Shown here piece after piece: positions 24,325-36,719 of a stretch of DNA of 64,000 bases. Both the position numbers and the translations under genes were made by a program. The stretch's first letter is position 1. Every line of letters starts with the position of its first letter. The notes under the pieces are model-generated. The model had not been told where the DNA came from and searched no databases. It saw only the letters and a list, made by a program, of their open reading frames with translations. This DNA comes from Plasmodium coatneyi (lineage: Eukaryota; Apicomplexa; Aconoidasida; Haemosporida; Plasmodiidae): NCBI RefSeq assembly GCF_001680005.1, contig NC_033563.1:744001-808000 (forward strand), in the 5' to 3' direction.

Positions 24325-27300
24325 ATGGTAAAATGTGTTAACAGTTTAAAGGACAAAACAAAAAGAAGAGAAGAGAAAATTAATCAAATGGTAAGAATGT
24401 TTCCTATTACTATTTAACAATTGTGCAAAAATATGAGTGTTAAAAAAAAAAAAAGTAAAGGTAAAACATAACATTTCTGAACATCGGGATAATTTGACAA
24501 GTGAACTCTTCTGTGTAATTTGTTTAAATGTAGCACTCCCTCAATTTCACTATGTATTGTCTATTGAAAAATGCATTAAACTTCGATAAGTTTAAGAACA
24601 TCAAAATTGACTTAATTAACAAGGTAAAGGCCTCTGACACCGCAGATTGTCATGAAGAAAATGCAGTATTCAACCTTTTAAAAGATAAAGAATTTTTCTC
24701 TGAAGGGGATAAGCTCAGTAGACATAACAATTTGGAATGCACATCTTCAGTGAAAAAGAAATTGAAAGATATTAATAACTTAAAATGGCATTTAAATGAT
24801 ATAACGAACGTAAGACAACATGAAAAATGTAGCTTATATAAAGAGACAGGTATAGTTAAAACAATTTGCAGGAGAACCGTGGGAGTTTCTTCATTTTTAA
24901 AAAATGGGCATGGTCATGGTTACGACGATAAGAGCATGGAAATGTTCAATAGCAATGTTCCGCTCTATGGAGAAATCAAAAGAGTTTATAAAGATGTGTT
25001 CTGTAAAACGGTGTCCAGAAGGATCCAGAAAAAGGGATTAATAAGAAAAACATTTTTTAAAACGTTCATGTTTAAGTTCGTTTCTGAGTTAAACAGTATT
25101 AGTGACAAGAAGCATATAGACATAACTAAATTTGAGCTGACAAACGGAAAATTAATTGCATATCTTCACTGTTATAAAAAATGTTCCCCTGAAAAGGTGC
25201 ACCATGTTAGAAATGTGCAGATTTATTTAAAAAAGAAAATTTATTACAAATCTATCATTACAAAAAAACATGTTAGTTCTGTAAAAAGGAATAAACAAAT
25301 GCGAACGTGCTTAAGGAGGGAAAAGTCCGAACGGTACTGCGATGATAGGAACGAAGTTGAATGCGGCTCCAACGAATTGCATAATGCACCAGAAAAAATA
25401 TATACAAACCGCGAGAATGATCGAAAGAACGAAATTAACAATTGCTGTGCCGATAACTGTGAAGAATCGTCCTTTTTGGTGAAACCATTTGAGACAAAGC
25501 AACTTCCTAACAAAAATGCTGCTAATTCTGTAATGACAAAATGGAATTGTTTACAGTCATCTGCAGACAAGAAGGTAGGAGTTATTTTGCACTAGTGTCG
25601 CAAATGCTGCTTCTCAATGAAGTAGACACCTGTTGAGAATAGAAATACATTCGTAAAAATAAGAACGAATGCGCGTTTCTTCTTGTTAAAAATTTGCATA
25701 TATATATGTACTTGTGCGTGCTTTCCGAAATTGGGGTAAACACTTAGGTTCACAATGGACAATTTTACCTTTCGCAGGAATTTCAGAAAAACACAGGGAG
25801 AAATGCTTACATAGAGTTTGTGAGCAGGTGCGGAGCGGCAAGCACGGGCGAAACGGTCAACACTTTAATCGAAGGGGGATATAGGAAGAATTTAAAAATT
25901 GACACCTTCAGTAACTTTGGAAATGGAGAAATGAAAGATCTAAAGAAGAATAAGGAAGTGTTCGAAATTCACAATTCGGAAAAAGTACATAAAAATTCAT
26001 CAAGTAAGAAAAACATAAATTTGAGTAAACTCCGCAGAGTGAGCAGCAATAACCAGCAGAATAATAAAAAGGAATTTAAAAGAATCAGAGACCCCCGTGT
26101 TCATTTTCTCAGCAATAATGTTAACTTTTACGAAACAGTGATTAATGAAGAGAAGTGTAAAGCAGAAAATATAAAAAAGGGTTATAACCTTTCCGATGAA
26201 AATATAATGCAAAATGGAAAAATGAACGAAATAAAGCAGAAAATCAAAACAGCGCTAATCAGCTTGAATAATATAAGAAAGAACAATTATAAGTTAAAAT
26301 TTTATCTTGAAAAAGAAATTATAGATAACACCATTCACCAAAATGAGTTAAAAAGAAGTTTAGGTTCCGTTTTTAGTGAAAATAATACACATAAAAAAAA
26401 TGCGCACGCGGGTCGAAATACCCGCGACGGGGGAAGTAAAAATATAGACAAGCGCAGAAATGGTAGACACGATGGTGACAACCATCACGGGGAAAAGGCT
26501 AAAACGCAAAGAGAGGAAAATGCACGGAACGGTTTTTGCAATAATGTTAGGAGCATAGGTGACAAGGTCACATTGCAGGAAAAAGGCGGCAGTGGTTGCA
26601 ATAGTGTGAATTTTGAAAAAAATAAAAACGAGCGTCTTCACTCAACCAAAGAAGGTGTAAAATCAACGCACGCTGTTATAAAAAGAGATCAAAATGAAGG
26701 AAAAACTAAATTAGTCAGTAAGACGGAGGCCCAAAGGAACCACTTTAACGAATTGAGGGGCACCGAACTGGTTCAAAAACGTCACATAAATGGAAAAAAG
26801 GAGCAAAATTTACCAAAAAGTCACATAAAATTGAGCAATCGTGCATTTACATTAAATGGAAAAACGCCAAATAGACATATCTGCAGTGGTAAAAGTCTAA
26901 AGGATGAAGAGAAAAGCGGCACTTTAAATAACATCCCAAAAGTTCACACTTGGGAAGTGGTCGTTCAGGCAAAAAAGAACGGCTTAAAAAATAACGAAAA
27001 GGAAAATATTCGTGGAATTGACGAAAGGGCACATAGTAGCTTTTTAGGTCACCTAAAGAGCAAAGTTGAAAAGGTAGAGGCGAAAGAAATGGACAGAAAA
27101 AATGAATACAGTAAAGTTGGAGGTAAACATAAAAACTTAAGCATAAGCGGGGTGAACAAATCGACAAAGCAATTTAAAGAAAATAATATCTACGCGAACA
27201 GGAACAAAAGTAAGGAAACAATTAAAAATATTGAAGCAAATAATTTGAATAGCCCCTTGGATGATGACAAAAAAACGCATAACATAGTTGCTAATTCGAG

Positions 27301-27670
27301 GGACTGTACGAAAAAATTCACAGCTTCACAAGAAATCCTTTGTGATGAAGCAAATAAGGAAAGGAAACAGTTTGACCTTAGTAACGTAAGAAACATAAAA
27401 AAAATAATAACCTGCGGAATATATGTAAACAAAGAGGTGGACCGAATAAATAAAAGAAACAAAATTGCAATAAGCATAATTGAGAACTATTTAGAAAGCA
27501 CAAATAGGACATGTTCATTTTTCTCCAAGCAAAAGGAAAAAAAGACGTATCTTCGGAAAAATTGTATACCTGGAAGGGAATATGACAAAAAAGAGGTCAA
27601 AGTTTTCCCCGGGTTGTATGACCATTACGCATTTCTACTGCTTAACGTTAAAAATTGCAAAGTTGTGTGA
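24325..27670 (+). CDS. Basic, low-complexity Plasmodium protein of unknown function (three exons)
   Basis: Exons 24325-24390, 24534-25574 and 25778-27670, giving 999 residues. Introns are GTAAGA...ATGTAG (143 bases) and GTAGGA...TCGCAG (203 bases), both phase 0. Joining them extends both long ORFs upstream to a normal ATG. The protein is very rich in Lys, Asn, Glu and His. Its middle (about residues 550-900) is disordered, while the N-terminal about 300 residues and the last about 120 have a more regular hydrophobic pattern and may be the conserved parts. There is no signal peptide or clear membrane segment, and I recognise no domain. It is the first gene to the right of the centromere; nothing in the sequence ties its function to that position. 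Confidence 0.82.
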
Positions 27671-29313
27671 TGTAAGAAAAACCGTAATCGTCTTAACGGT
27701 TAACACTTTTTTTTCGTTACGCTGCTATGTTTTAGTTATATGTTCATGAAATGATAAAATTAAAATTATGACTTTTTTTTTCGTTAAAGAATAGGGAGGG
27801 TGATTCCTTCTGCTTGTTTGTCTTTCATTTCCCTTTTTTTTAGAGTACTAATTAACTACCTCACTTTTTGTGTCATTTGTTAGAAGTTATAAAATATGTG
27901 TATTTGTAAATTTGCACCATTCGGAAAACTCCTTTCATTTAAGTAGCTCAAAAAAATGCACATTGGCGTTATAATATATTTGTTCTTATGTAACCATTTC
28001 AATGGCACAGGTAAACTTGGATAACACGTTCTGTGTGATCCACTAAAAGAGTAAGCATTCCAATTAGTTCTACCACGTTGTAAAGGGTGATAAATGTTTA
28101 AACAACAAATTACAGACTCATGTGCGGGAAAAATTGAGCTCATTTTTCTTCAAACACTGGAAAAAGGGAACGCACTTAAAAATTACCCTCCCAGCAATTG
28201 ATAGCTTCCTTTTTTTTAATCTGCATTTGTGGAAAAATAGCAGACAAATGTTTTGAAAAGAAAGAAAATTTCCCCCAATAGGCGTATAACGGGCAGTGTT
28301 TATAAAGGCACACTGTTACTTTTGTACAGTGTTACTTTTTAAAATTATATATATGTTTTTCCCCACAAAAGAATCGGGAAATTACGACAATAGCGTTTAT
28401 GATAATAGCGTTGAAGCCTTGTGCCCAGATAAAAAAAGAACGTTACTGTCTACACTTCCTACGTGCGTATGACCTATCAGGATGAAAATGAAAAGGTACA
28501 ATTTGATGCAAAATACATTGCAGGAGTGACCACGAAAATGGAGAACTTTTTTTATGTGTAAGAAAAAAAAAGCACATATTTACGCATTGCACATTTTACT
28601 GTGTATTTTATTATGTTTTTACTTCTTTATGAAGAAGGCAGAATTTTTTTTTTTTTTTTCCATCATATATGTGACTGTACATTTTTGCAATACAGTGAGT
28701 ACATGTTTGACAAATGTGTACATTACTGAATAAAATTATTTGAAAGTGGAAAAAAGGGTAAATTAAAATGTTATATAGACATCCCTTTCGACTTTATCAT
28801 GTATACTACTTTACATTTTTCGGCAAAAAATTAACTCACGTGTACCCTTGTGTTTACATTTACGTCAGAACGATTTCGCTCGGAAAAAAAAATTAACTGC
28901 AAAAATGTTCACCCGTAGGAATTAACTTTTTCCCTTGTGGGAATTCAGAAGATTGTCCACACGTGCCTGCGCTGAGGGGGGAGGCGCATACATGCATACA
29001 TACACATATACACATGTACGCATTTTTGTGCATATTTTTGCATATATTCATATACGCGTGGGCGAGCACCCTTGCCGCGTTTGCCAAGCGAACAAATCAG
29101 GAGAAAGTAAATTTACCTTGCGAGTGATGAACGCGTTTTTAGTGCGCAAACGCGTTGGGCGTCACCCACCACACAGAGCTTTCACCCTCCCCCCCAAGTA
29201 TTGATAAAATAAAGCAGAAAGCTTAATCCATTCTCAAAAATACATACATGGTCACCCATGAATGCATGTGGGGACCCCACTTGAAACGGCATACAAAATA
29301 GCACTGTGACAAA
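27671..29313. other. Intergenic region, no gene seen
   Basis: 1.64 kb between two plus-strand genes. It has homopolymer runs and short AC/TA microsatellite-like segments (around 28,990-29,050), and no convincing ORF or RNA gene. The distal part is the likely promoter of the membrane protein at 29,314. Confidence 0.6.
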
Positions 29314-31128
29314 ATGAATAGCAATTCGATTTTCGAAAATCTGAGCGACTTCTCAAATTCGTACGTGGACAAAATTCATAGAAGCAAAGAGGAGGACGAC
29401 CCCAATATAGCCTTCCTGTGCAATACGAAGGAAGCAGTTCTACATAAGAGAAGGGTGAACATTGATAATTTACTCATAAACAGTGAGTACAATTTCGTAG
29501 CGCAGTTAAACATAGTTAATAAGCCGATCTCTGTGGAACCCTACACACGAGACGTTTCTCACCATGTGAGGGGAACTAAACGGAGTGATAAAAGGTTTGG
29601 TGGTGCAGATGCGGACCCAAGCCAGCAAAGGGTGCGACCGAAAATGGCCTCCAAAGTGCTGCCCCCGGTGGGGCAACCCACAAGGAAAAAGGCCGACCAA
29701 AATGGTAGGCATAGGGTTAAGCAAGGGGTTAAACAAAGGATCGGGCAAACAATTCGAAACAATTCAGCAAAAGAGGTGGGTCGAGGAATAAGACAAAGCA
29801 CATCCCAAACGGTACGACTAAAGAGTAGACATGACGAGAAACCCGGGGAGATGCACACAAACGAAGGAGGCCAAGACGTGCGCGAAGAAAAGCATCTCAG
29901 AAGCCCCACCTCTTCCTCGGATTGGTATGACAAAAACATGTACAGAAATTATTACCTACTGAACAAAAGTTGCGCATACTTAAAGTCCAAATGTGTTAGG
30001 GATACAGTTTTAGATCCATATGGAATGGAGGTGGAGGAACGGATCAATGGAAGCTACCAGGCTAATCTTCGTGATGAAAATGGTCACACGTGTGGCCGGA
30101 GTTATCCTTATGATAATACAAAAGTTCGTAAAAAAAGGGCGTTCCATTTCAAAATTGATAAGGAAAAAGCTTCTGATTTGGGAACATATAATGGTAATAT
30201 GAGCTCGGACATATTACTATATAATAGCCAATGTGATTATGGTAAGTACCCTGATAAAATAGAGACATATGATTTTTTAGAAGAATGTGAGTATGAAAAT
30301 GGCACCAATTCTGCGGACCAAACAAAGTACGACGATGGTGGATCATCTCTCGAGATGCTACACATTCTTGAAAACGAAAAAGACAACAACATTTCGGATA
30401 TGAAAAATTTATCCGTGCGCAAACATTCATACAGACACAGAGGAGAAACCTATTCGGAGCTAAAAAAACCATCATCCAGGAACATGTCTCAATTGATGAA
30501 AATAAAATTTTTAATAGATAAAAAAAAAAATTCATCCAAGAGAAAAAATGCAAGTTCCCCATTTTCTCATTATAAAAATAACAGTACACTTGTAAAATTC
30601 CTCATGGCTGAAATAAAAATAGAAACAAAGTTATACAAGTTAATTTTATTCCTATTCCTTTTGATATTCTTGTCACTCTTTAAGGATATGCCTAAATACA
30701 TAGTTATTACAAGAAAGTGCTACAACATATATGAAAGTCCAATAAAATCAATTAAAAGAATATTAAAATATGTAATTTGGGCTTTAAAAATTGGGTATAA
30801 ATTTACTTCTCCATTTATTCTGTATATGTTATCATTTTTTGGTGTAATAATTTTCCGCATTTTTTTACTTCTCAACATTCCAATCTTCCTTTTGCTATTT
30901 TATTGCAAATTTTTTTTGAAAAATGAGGAGCCCACTGTTAAGCTGTACCTCCTTTTTGTTGTCAACATGTACAAGTATATTGTTTTCCATTTTGCTCACA
31001 TTTTAAAGAATTATTCCAATGACATTTGTTTCCGTGATTTTTTGTCCGTCATTTGTGTATCCTTTCATTTCATTTTTGTTTCCCTCTATCGAATTGTGCA
31101 CAGAATTTACACTCATAAAGTTCGCTAA
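29314..31128 (+). CDS. Plasmodium membrane protein of unknown function, C-terminal transmembrane cluster
   Basis: Single exon, 604 residues. The first about 430 residues are hydrophilic and charged, with Gln/Arg-rich stretches and no domain I recognise. The last about 170 residues contain roughly four hydrophobic segments: near 435-455 (LILFLFLLIFLSLF), one long or double segment near 497-535, near 545-565, and near 578-598. These are separated by short basic loops. There is no N-terminal signal peptide, so insertion probably uses the internal helices. The layout of a long cytosolic N-domain plus a small multi-pass C-domain is seen directly; the compartment and function are unknown. Confidence 0.82.
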   Translation: MNSNSIFENLSDFSNSYVDKIHRSKEEDDPNIAFLCNTKEAVLHKRRVNIDNLLINSEYNFVAQLNIVNKPISVEPYTRDVSHHVRGTKRSDKRFGGADADPSQQRVRPKMASKVLPPVGQPTRKKADQNGRHRVKQGVKQRIGQTIRNNSAKEVGRGIRQSTSQTVRLKSRHDEKPGEMHTNEGGQDVREEKHLRSPTSSSDWYDKNMYRNYYLLNKSCAYLKSKCVRDTVLDPYGMEVEERINGSYQANLRDENGHTCGRSYPYDNTKVRKKRAFHFKIDKEKASDLGTYNGNMSSDILLYNSQCDYGKYPDKIETYDFLEECEYENGTNSADQTKYDDGGSSLEMLHILENEKDNNISDMKNLSVRKHSYRHRGETYSELKKPSSRNMSQLMKIKFLIDKKKNSSKRKNASSPFSHYKNNSTLVKFLMAEIKIETKLYKLILFLFLLIFLSLFKDMPKYIVITRKCYNIYESPIKSIKRILKYVIWALKIGYKFTSPFILYMLSFFGVIIFRIFLLLNIPIFLLLFYCKFFLKNEEPTVKLYLLFVVNMYKYIVFHFAHILKNYSNDICFRDFLSVICVSFHFIFVSLYRIVHRIYTHKVR

Positions 31129-31885
31129 GTTTTTTCGTTCAAAATGGGCAGCGATCGAATAGCATATGCACAGGGCTAATAATATCTCATTATATGCTTC
31201 ACTACAGACATGTTAAATGAAGCTTAGCAGGGGTAACCGTTTCCATCGGGCGACTATTTCCTCCTTAAAAATGGCTACGGAAAATAAGGGCAGGGTCACT
31301 ACCCCATATATTAACCCGCACGTTCATTTGCGCCTTTCCATTTCCACTCCTTCTTCGCTTTTCCATCGCCTTTGGAAAATGCGCTCCTGAACTGCATATG
31401 GCACGCGTGAAAATATGTTTTCCCCAAAAATGTTATAGAGTGAACCACCCTACGGAGGTTCCTGCAATCTGTGTAAAAGCATCACCGTGTGTTTAAGCCT
31501 TTTTTTTATTGCACCCTTTTGCGCATCCTAACGTGGCATCACCGATGGGGGTTACTCATTAAAAAGGGAACAGAATCGACGATTTTTAGCTGCACAGCAC
31601 ATTCCACATGCTGTTCTTCGCTTAACGAATGAGAGGGAGCAAAAATGCTCGAGGAAAAAAGGGGAAGCTCGTTCTTCCAGTTATTCCTACATGGATATCC
31701 ACACACATATGTGTGTAAGCATTTGTGTTATAAACGTAGGGCCACATCTCTAATACGCATAAAGCGCTTGGAAATTTCTTGCAAAGAAGTTCCAATTTTT
31801 GGAAAAACGCCCCCACACCCTTAGCGTTCACGTTCAGAAATGCATATTTGAGCCACTTTAGAAAATTCCAGAGAAAGAGCTTAAC
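31129..31885. other. Intergenic region, no gene seen
   Basis: 757 bases between the membrane protein gene and the SWS1-like gene, same strand. No supported ORF. The part just before 31,886 is the likely promoter and 5' UTR of the SWS1-like gene. Confidence 0.55.
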
Positions 31886-32634
31886 ATGGACACTCGAGCG
31901 AATATTGTAAACTCGATTATACTATCATTAAGGCGGTGCACGAACAGGAATAAGTGTAATTTTATCCCCCTCTCTCATTCCTTTTGGCTCGCATTTATGC
32001 GCGTCCATGTATGCATATATATGAATATGTGAACATATATATGTATGTGCACACTTACCGGCGAGTGCCCATTAATTGCCACCCCCCTAACACTTCCCCT
32101 CCACTTGCAGATGTGCTTCTGTTAAACGAGCTCCTTTCCCTCTTCCCGATGCACGCCGAAAGGAGCCTAAATTTGTGTCTAAATTCTAAAATTAAAAAGT
32201 ACACCTTGATAAAGGAGAAGCGTCCAAAGAAGGATTATCCGTTGTATCCCAGTCGGTTCAGGGGAAATAGCAAAAACTGGCGGTGGACAAGGCATGATGC
32301 ATGCTTAAGTGATTGCACCGATGTTGTTAGAGCACAGAAAAGGAAAGGAGCTCTAGGCCAACATGTACTTCCTCACTTTAAGAAAACGAAAAAGAAAAAG
32401 AAAAAAACGCGCTTGCATTTCTTTGTAGTCTGTGGAAATAACGAAAAATATCTCGTGTTCCAAAATTTCTGCTCCTGTTTTTATTTTAAGCAAAAAGTTT
32501 TGTGGAACAATAAGGACGTAATGTGTAAGCACATTTTGTCCGTCCACCTGGCGGAGAGCTCCAAAAATTACGTGAACATTTTCCTAGATTCGAGTTTGTT
32601 TTTTGAGTGGTTCGTAAAGAAGCTACGTGCTTAA
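31886..32634 (+). CDS. SWS1/ZSWIM7-like SWIM zinc-finger protein, probable Shu-type recombination factor
   Basis: Reconstructed as exons 31886-31955 and 32111-32634, 197 residues. The intron runs GTAATT...TTGCAG (155 bases, phase 1). The SWIM motif CxC...CxH is at C144, C146, C162 and H164 (FCSCFYFKQKVLW, then MCKHILSV). It ends in a helix like that of ZSWIM7 (CSCPAFAFSVL... CKHLLAVYL). With exon 1 added, residues about 24-56 (YVLLLNELL ... KKYTLI) also align with the ZSWIM7 N-terminus. SWS1/ZSWIM7 pairs with a RAD51 paralogue in Shu complexes that assist homologous recombination. A Lys-rich insert of about 65 residues (58-123) separates the two conserved parts. The Ala usually found after CxHxx is Ser167. 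The identity is strong on the motif; the partner and role are inferred. Confidence 0.78.
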
Positions 32635-33661
32635 TTGGAGTCCCCAAGTTTGGTCAAAGGTGAACCGTTTGTAGGTAGCGCCACGCAGCATCAGATACCT
32701 ATGTACCATGCGCGGAACCCATCTACACACTGATACTTTTGTGCATGCTTATGTGTGTTTCCCCGGCGGGAGGGAGGTCTGACCTGCTGCTTGCCTTTAC
32801 CATGCAAAAGGAGAGAAGGGGTGCCCCTGCGATGGCACCTTCAGGTGAGCTGCACTTCTCCCCTTTAATCATTTTCTCCTTCTTTGTAACTTTTTTTAAT
32901 TAACGATAAAAAAAAAAAAAGGAAAAAGGTTTTTGGAAAATAATAGTAATAATAGTAATAACAGTAGTAATAATAATAGTAGTAATAACAGGGTTCAGGG
33001 GTTATATCAAAAATAACTACAAATATGGTGTACGTCGTAAAGGAATAAAACAAAATGGAACGAAAAATTGGCATGTAGGTATGTGCGTGCGAGCGCATGA
33101 GCTTCGCAAGTTGCAAAAGAATGCGCATAATGCTTTTCGAAATAACAACACGATTATTCCTACTTGTTATTTTGCGCGTTCGGAGGCTAACACATGTATG
33201 TACGGGATCGTGTGCATGACGGCGCGTAAAAGTGTGTACTAAAGTGTGGATAAATACTTCCTGCGGCACCTTTTCCCACCTGGCATGCACATTAAGGGAT
33301 GAAAATAAATAAATGCACATTCACTGAAAAATCGTCTAACCTTTACAGAGAAAAAAAGTTCAAAGGGGTACATATGTATACACATATATATATACGCAGA
33401 AAAAATCGTCGGGGCGATATGCGAATGGGGTGTACTCCTCACTTGGGACACACCTCATACGTGTCTCCCCTTGGACAAACGCGTCACCTTTTCTGTAAAA
33501 GAAAAATTCCCACTTGTGAGCGGTTCACACGGTGTAATTTGGCTACTTATAAGTGTTCTCGTTCAACTTTCACTATGTTGCGCTTTTCGCCTACGTCTTC
33601 ACGCTTTACTTGGTTTAGCTCCTCTTCTCCGTAATGCTTTTCCCACCCGCTAAGCCTACTT
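32635..33661. other. Intergenic region between convergent genes
   Basis: 1.03 kb separating the 3' ends of the SWS1-like gene (plus) and eIF4E (minus). It includes a trinucleotide repeat (AAT/AGT units) at about 32,938-32,990. No gene supported. Confidence 0.6.
32938..32990. repeat. Trinucleotide microsatellite (AAT/AGT/AAC units)
   Basis: About 18 consecutive trinucleotides of the form AAT, AGT and AAC, in the 3' intergenic region between the SWS1-like gene and eIF4E. On the minus strand it translates to a poly-Tyr run inside an ORF that I do not accept as a gene. Confidence 0.85.
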
Positions 33662-34345
33662 CTACTTGTGCGAGTGGCCGAAATTCTTCCCTCTTGGGGG
33701 ATAGACGTGCGAACCGTCAATACGATTGCACATATGCTCCTCCAGGTCTTTCCTCAAGTGGTTTCTAACACTGTCGTCTGGCACAGTGGTGTACCAAATT
33801 TCTATTCTTACGTACCCATGACGTGTGGTGCTTAATTTATCCACTAGCCTAATCCCTGTTATTAAATTATAATGTTTTAAAGTGCACCCAATAATGGCTA
33901 ACACAAGGTTATTCCAAAATTCGTCTATCTGACTGTATGGAAAATCTCTAGGTACAAATTTATATTCAAAATGACCACCTTCCGAATTAGCTGGGTCTTC
34001 CCACATGGGTTGAATATTGTCTCGAAAAATCATAAGCGCATCTATAATGCGGAGCGTTCCATCTTCCGATAATCTGGTCATACTTTTCTGTGCAAGTAAG
34101 TCACTTGGCTGAGGTAATCTGTTCCATAGTTGCCAAAATTTCTGTACACTATTAAATTTGGCCAATGGCCTTGTGAAATCCTTATAGTTATTACTCTGTT
34201 TAATTTTGTTGTCTGACACTTGCTCCCATATGACCCAACTGTACTGTAGTAACAGTGGGTTCGCAAGGTCTATTTTTGTTGCTTCTAGCTTTTCACACAG
34301 GTCAATTGCGTCCTTATTGCTTCTATTAAAAGTTAGATACTTCAT
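33662..34345 (-). CDS. eIF4E: Translation initiation factor eIF4E (mRNA cap-binding protein)
   Basis: Single exon, 227 residues, the normal length for eIF4E. The fold is clear throughout: PLLLQYSWVIW (strand 1), KFNSVQKFWQLWN, IQPMWEDP, and the IEIWYTT strand. Expected cap-contact residues are present: Trp37 (human W43 position), Trp71/Trp74, Trp115-Glu116 (human W102-E103) and Trp184 (human W166). At the human Trp56 position, one of the two cap-sandwich tryptophans, my hand alignment puts Tyr54. eIF4E binds the 5' cap and, through eIF4G, recruits ribosomes in the cytoplasm. The gene is divergent from CTRP, separated by 3.3 kb. Confidence 0.95.
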   Translation of the reverse strand: MKYLTFNRSNKDAIDLCEKLEATKIDLANPLLLQYSWVIWEQVSDNKIKQSNNYKDFTRPLAKFNSVQKFWQLWNRLPQPSDLLAQKSMTRLSEDGTLRIIDALMIFRDNIQPMWEDPANSEGGHFEYKFVPRDFPYSQIDEFWNNLVLAIIGCTLKHYNLITGIRLVDKLSTTRHGYVRIEIWYTTVPDDSVRNHLRKDLEEHMCNRIDGSHVYPPRGKNFGHSHK

Positions 34346-36719
34346 TTTGCTGGCAGGGTGTGTCTGTGCGGTGGTGAGTTATTCTGTCACAGTTGTTTGC
34401 ATATAACGATTTGCTTCAGAATTGTTTCTGAAATGTATATGTTTATGCGTATGGGTGAATATTTTCCCTTTCCAGTTCGGAAAACGGTGTTTTATGTTTT
34501 GTTTTCCCAGTCTGCTCTATGCAGTTAGTTATATCTTTCCCTTTAGAGAAACCCACAGATGGGGGCGGCGGAGGCTCAGAAAATGTATCGTTTGAAAACG
34601 TTGACTTTTTTCAACCTTCACGCGGAACGCAAAAAAAAAAAAAAATAAAATAATAAGGTACGCGTCAGGGGCTACATGTACAGACGTTACGCCGATATAT
34701 GCATATGCGTATTGTATACGTCCCTTTTTTTCCCCTAAGCAAAAGTTGAGAAGCCGTTCGCAAAGGTACAAAAATTCATGTATACATATACATATACGTA
34801 CGCGTATGAATATACATTTGCGTATATACACGCTTTGCAAATGTCCGATCGGGAAAAACGAAATTTCCGTTTATTCACATGCTACTATACAGAATGATGC
34901 GAAGTTCTTTATGTTAGCATTTTGTTAGCAGTTTTTTAAAGCCTTTGGCCTTCAAGCCAACAAAATGAGAAAAAAAAATTTTAAAACGTGAAAAGGGCCG
35001 CTATGCATCGATAAACGTGGCAAAGTGGAAGTGAAGAAAAAAAGAAAAAGTGATAGCTTCCGTGGGTACATAAAATTTATGCAAATATAAACATAAATAT
35101 AAAATAGATGATTTTTTTTTTAAGTTAAATTTTTTTTTTTTTTCCCCTGCAGTGCGTCCAAAGCGAAAAAAAAGCCACATTCCCCGCGTATGAAAAAAAA
35201 TTGAAGAAATGTATACGGGCGTGACGCGGTCAGCTCATTTTTTTTTTTTTTTTTTTAACCATTTTTTCTGGGTATGCTATTAATAAAGCTCTACTTATTT
35301 TTTTAAAAAAATGGAACAGAATTAGGCAAATTTTTAATTGAAATGCCCCAAATTTTATCTTTTATTACTACTTCGAAAAAAATGTACCGCACGGCATCCG
35401 TACTACATTGAACAATCCTACATGTAATTTTTGCTTAGGAACGAACAAAGTTATAAACAATTTTTTAGTTAACCGTTTTGCATGCATAATAAATGAGGTG
35501 TTTTCCAGGGTTTCACAGTTCACTTTTCATAGTTTCAGAGTTTTTTCATTCTTGCAGAAAATCAAAATTTATAGGCATAACATGCGTCCTCTCTCTACAT
35601 GGTACGGTAAATTAAAGAAGGGATATACCTGCCCAATTGGTTATCGAAATTAGCTCGCATTGTAGAAAATAAAATACAAATGGATGACGTTGCGATGGGC
35701 ACGAAATTTTCTTTTCTTACCCATTTTCACTTTCGGCATGACAGGAACGTACACTTTTTATATTTACGGTATCGCGCAGAGACTCGCGAACACAGGGGTT
35801 ATTTTATTATTTTTTTTTTCTTGCGCGTTTGTTGGTCTACCCATCTGTAATTTTGTTCGTTCATTTTGCCTGAACGTGAGGGATAGAAAAAAAAAAATTT
35901 ATTTTCCAGACGGGTTTACAACTGAGGCGCAGAGAAATGGACATGCATATGCATGCTCTCATTTCAGGAATTTTTTACTTATTTTAAAACCGTTTTTGGC
36001 GAATATTTATCATTTTAAGAGTAGCATTTCTTCCTCGTTTAATAACACAACTAGGTTTTTCTTTGCTATATATGCGATTACGTAAGGTTACTCAGTATTC
36101 GATGCTTAGCCTTCTTTTTATTATTTTCTGTTTCCATCAGATTGAGTTCTTTGCCTTATCATAAAAGGGTTTATAAAATTACGGAAATTTTCTCTTAAAA
36201 TGGATGACGATTAGCTGTTTTTTTTTTTTTAAAGTGATTTTAAAAATTAAGATGGAAAGCGCAACAATGAACGAATTAGCGGAAAAGTGAGCAACACGCT
36301 CAATAGTAACTTCTGTGCTGAGAAGGTAGACATGTAAGTACGTTTTTTACTTGTCGAAAATGACTACCACGGTGAACTTTAAAAATATGTAACTGCCCGT
36401 AATGTGGCATTGGTTGCAAGCGTGTGTATTCCCCAAAGGAGTTTTCACGAACGTTGCAAACATAGCAGCGCAAGCAGGTGTCTGAACAAATGACTCTATA
36501 AATATGTACATATATGTGCACATATACATATGGACGAATTAAGCTTTTTATTTATTTGGCTAGGTGCCGCATCGGACATGATTGTTTGGCTGCTTAGTCA
36601 TTTTTATTACGAAGAAAAGAATATAGCTTTTTTTTTTTTTTTTTTCTTCTTTTACTCTCTAAGCTGTAAAGCAGGGCAACAAGCAAACCAATTTGAAAAA
36701 ACAAAATGTTAAAAGGTTG

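Noticed and set aside
32989..33000. GGGTTCAGGGG, resembling the Plasmodium telomere repeat GGGTT(T/C)A
   Set aside because: A single unit next to a trinucleotide repeat; not an interstitial telomere array.
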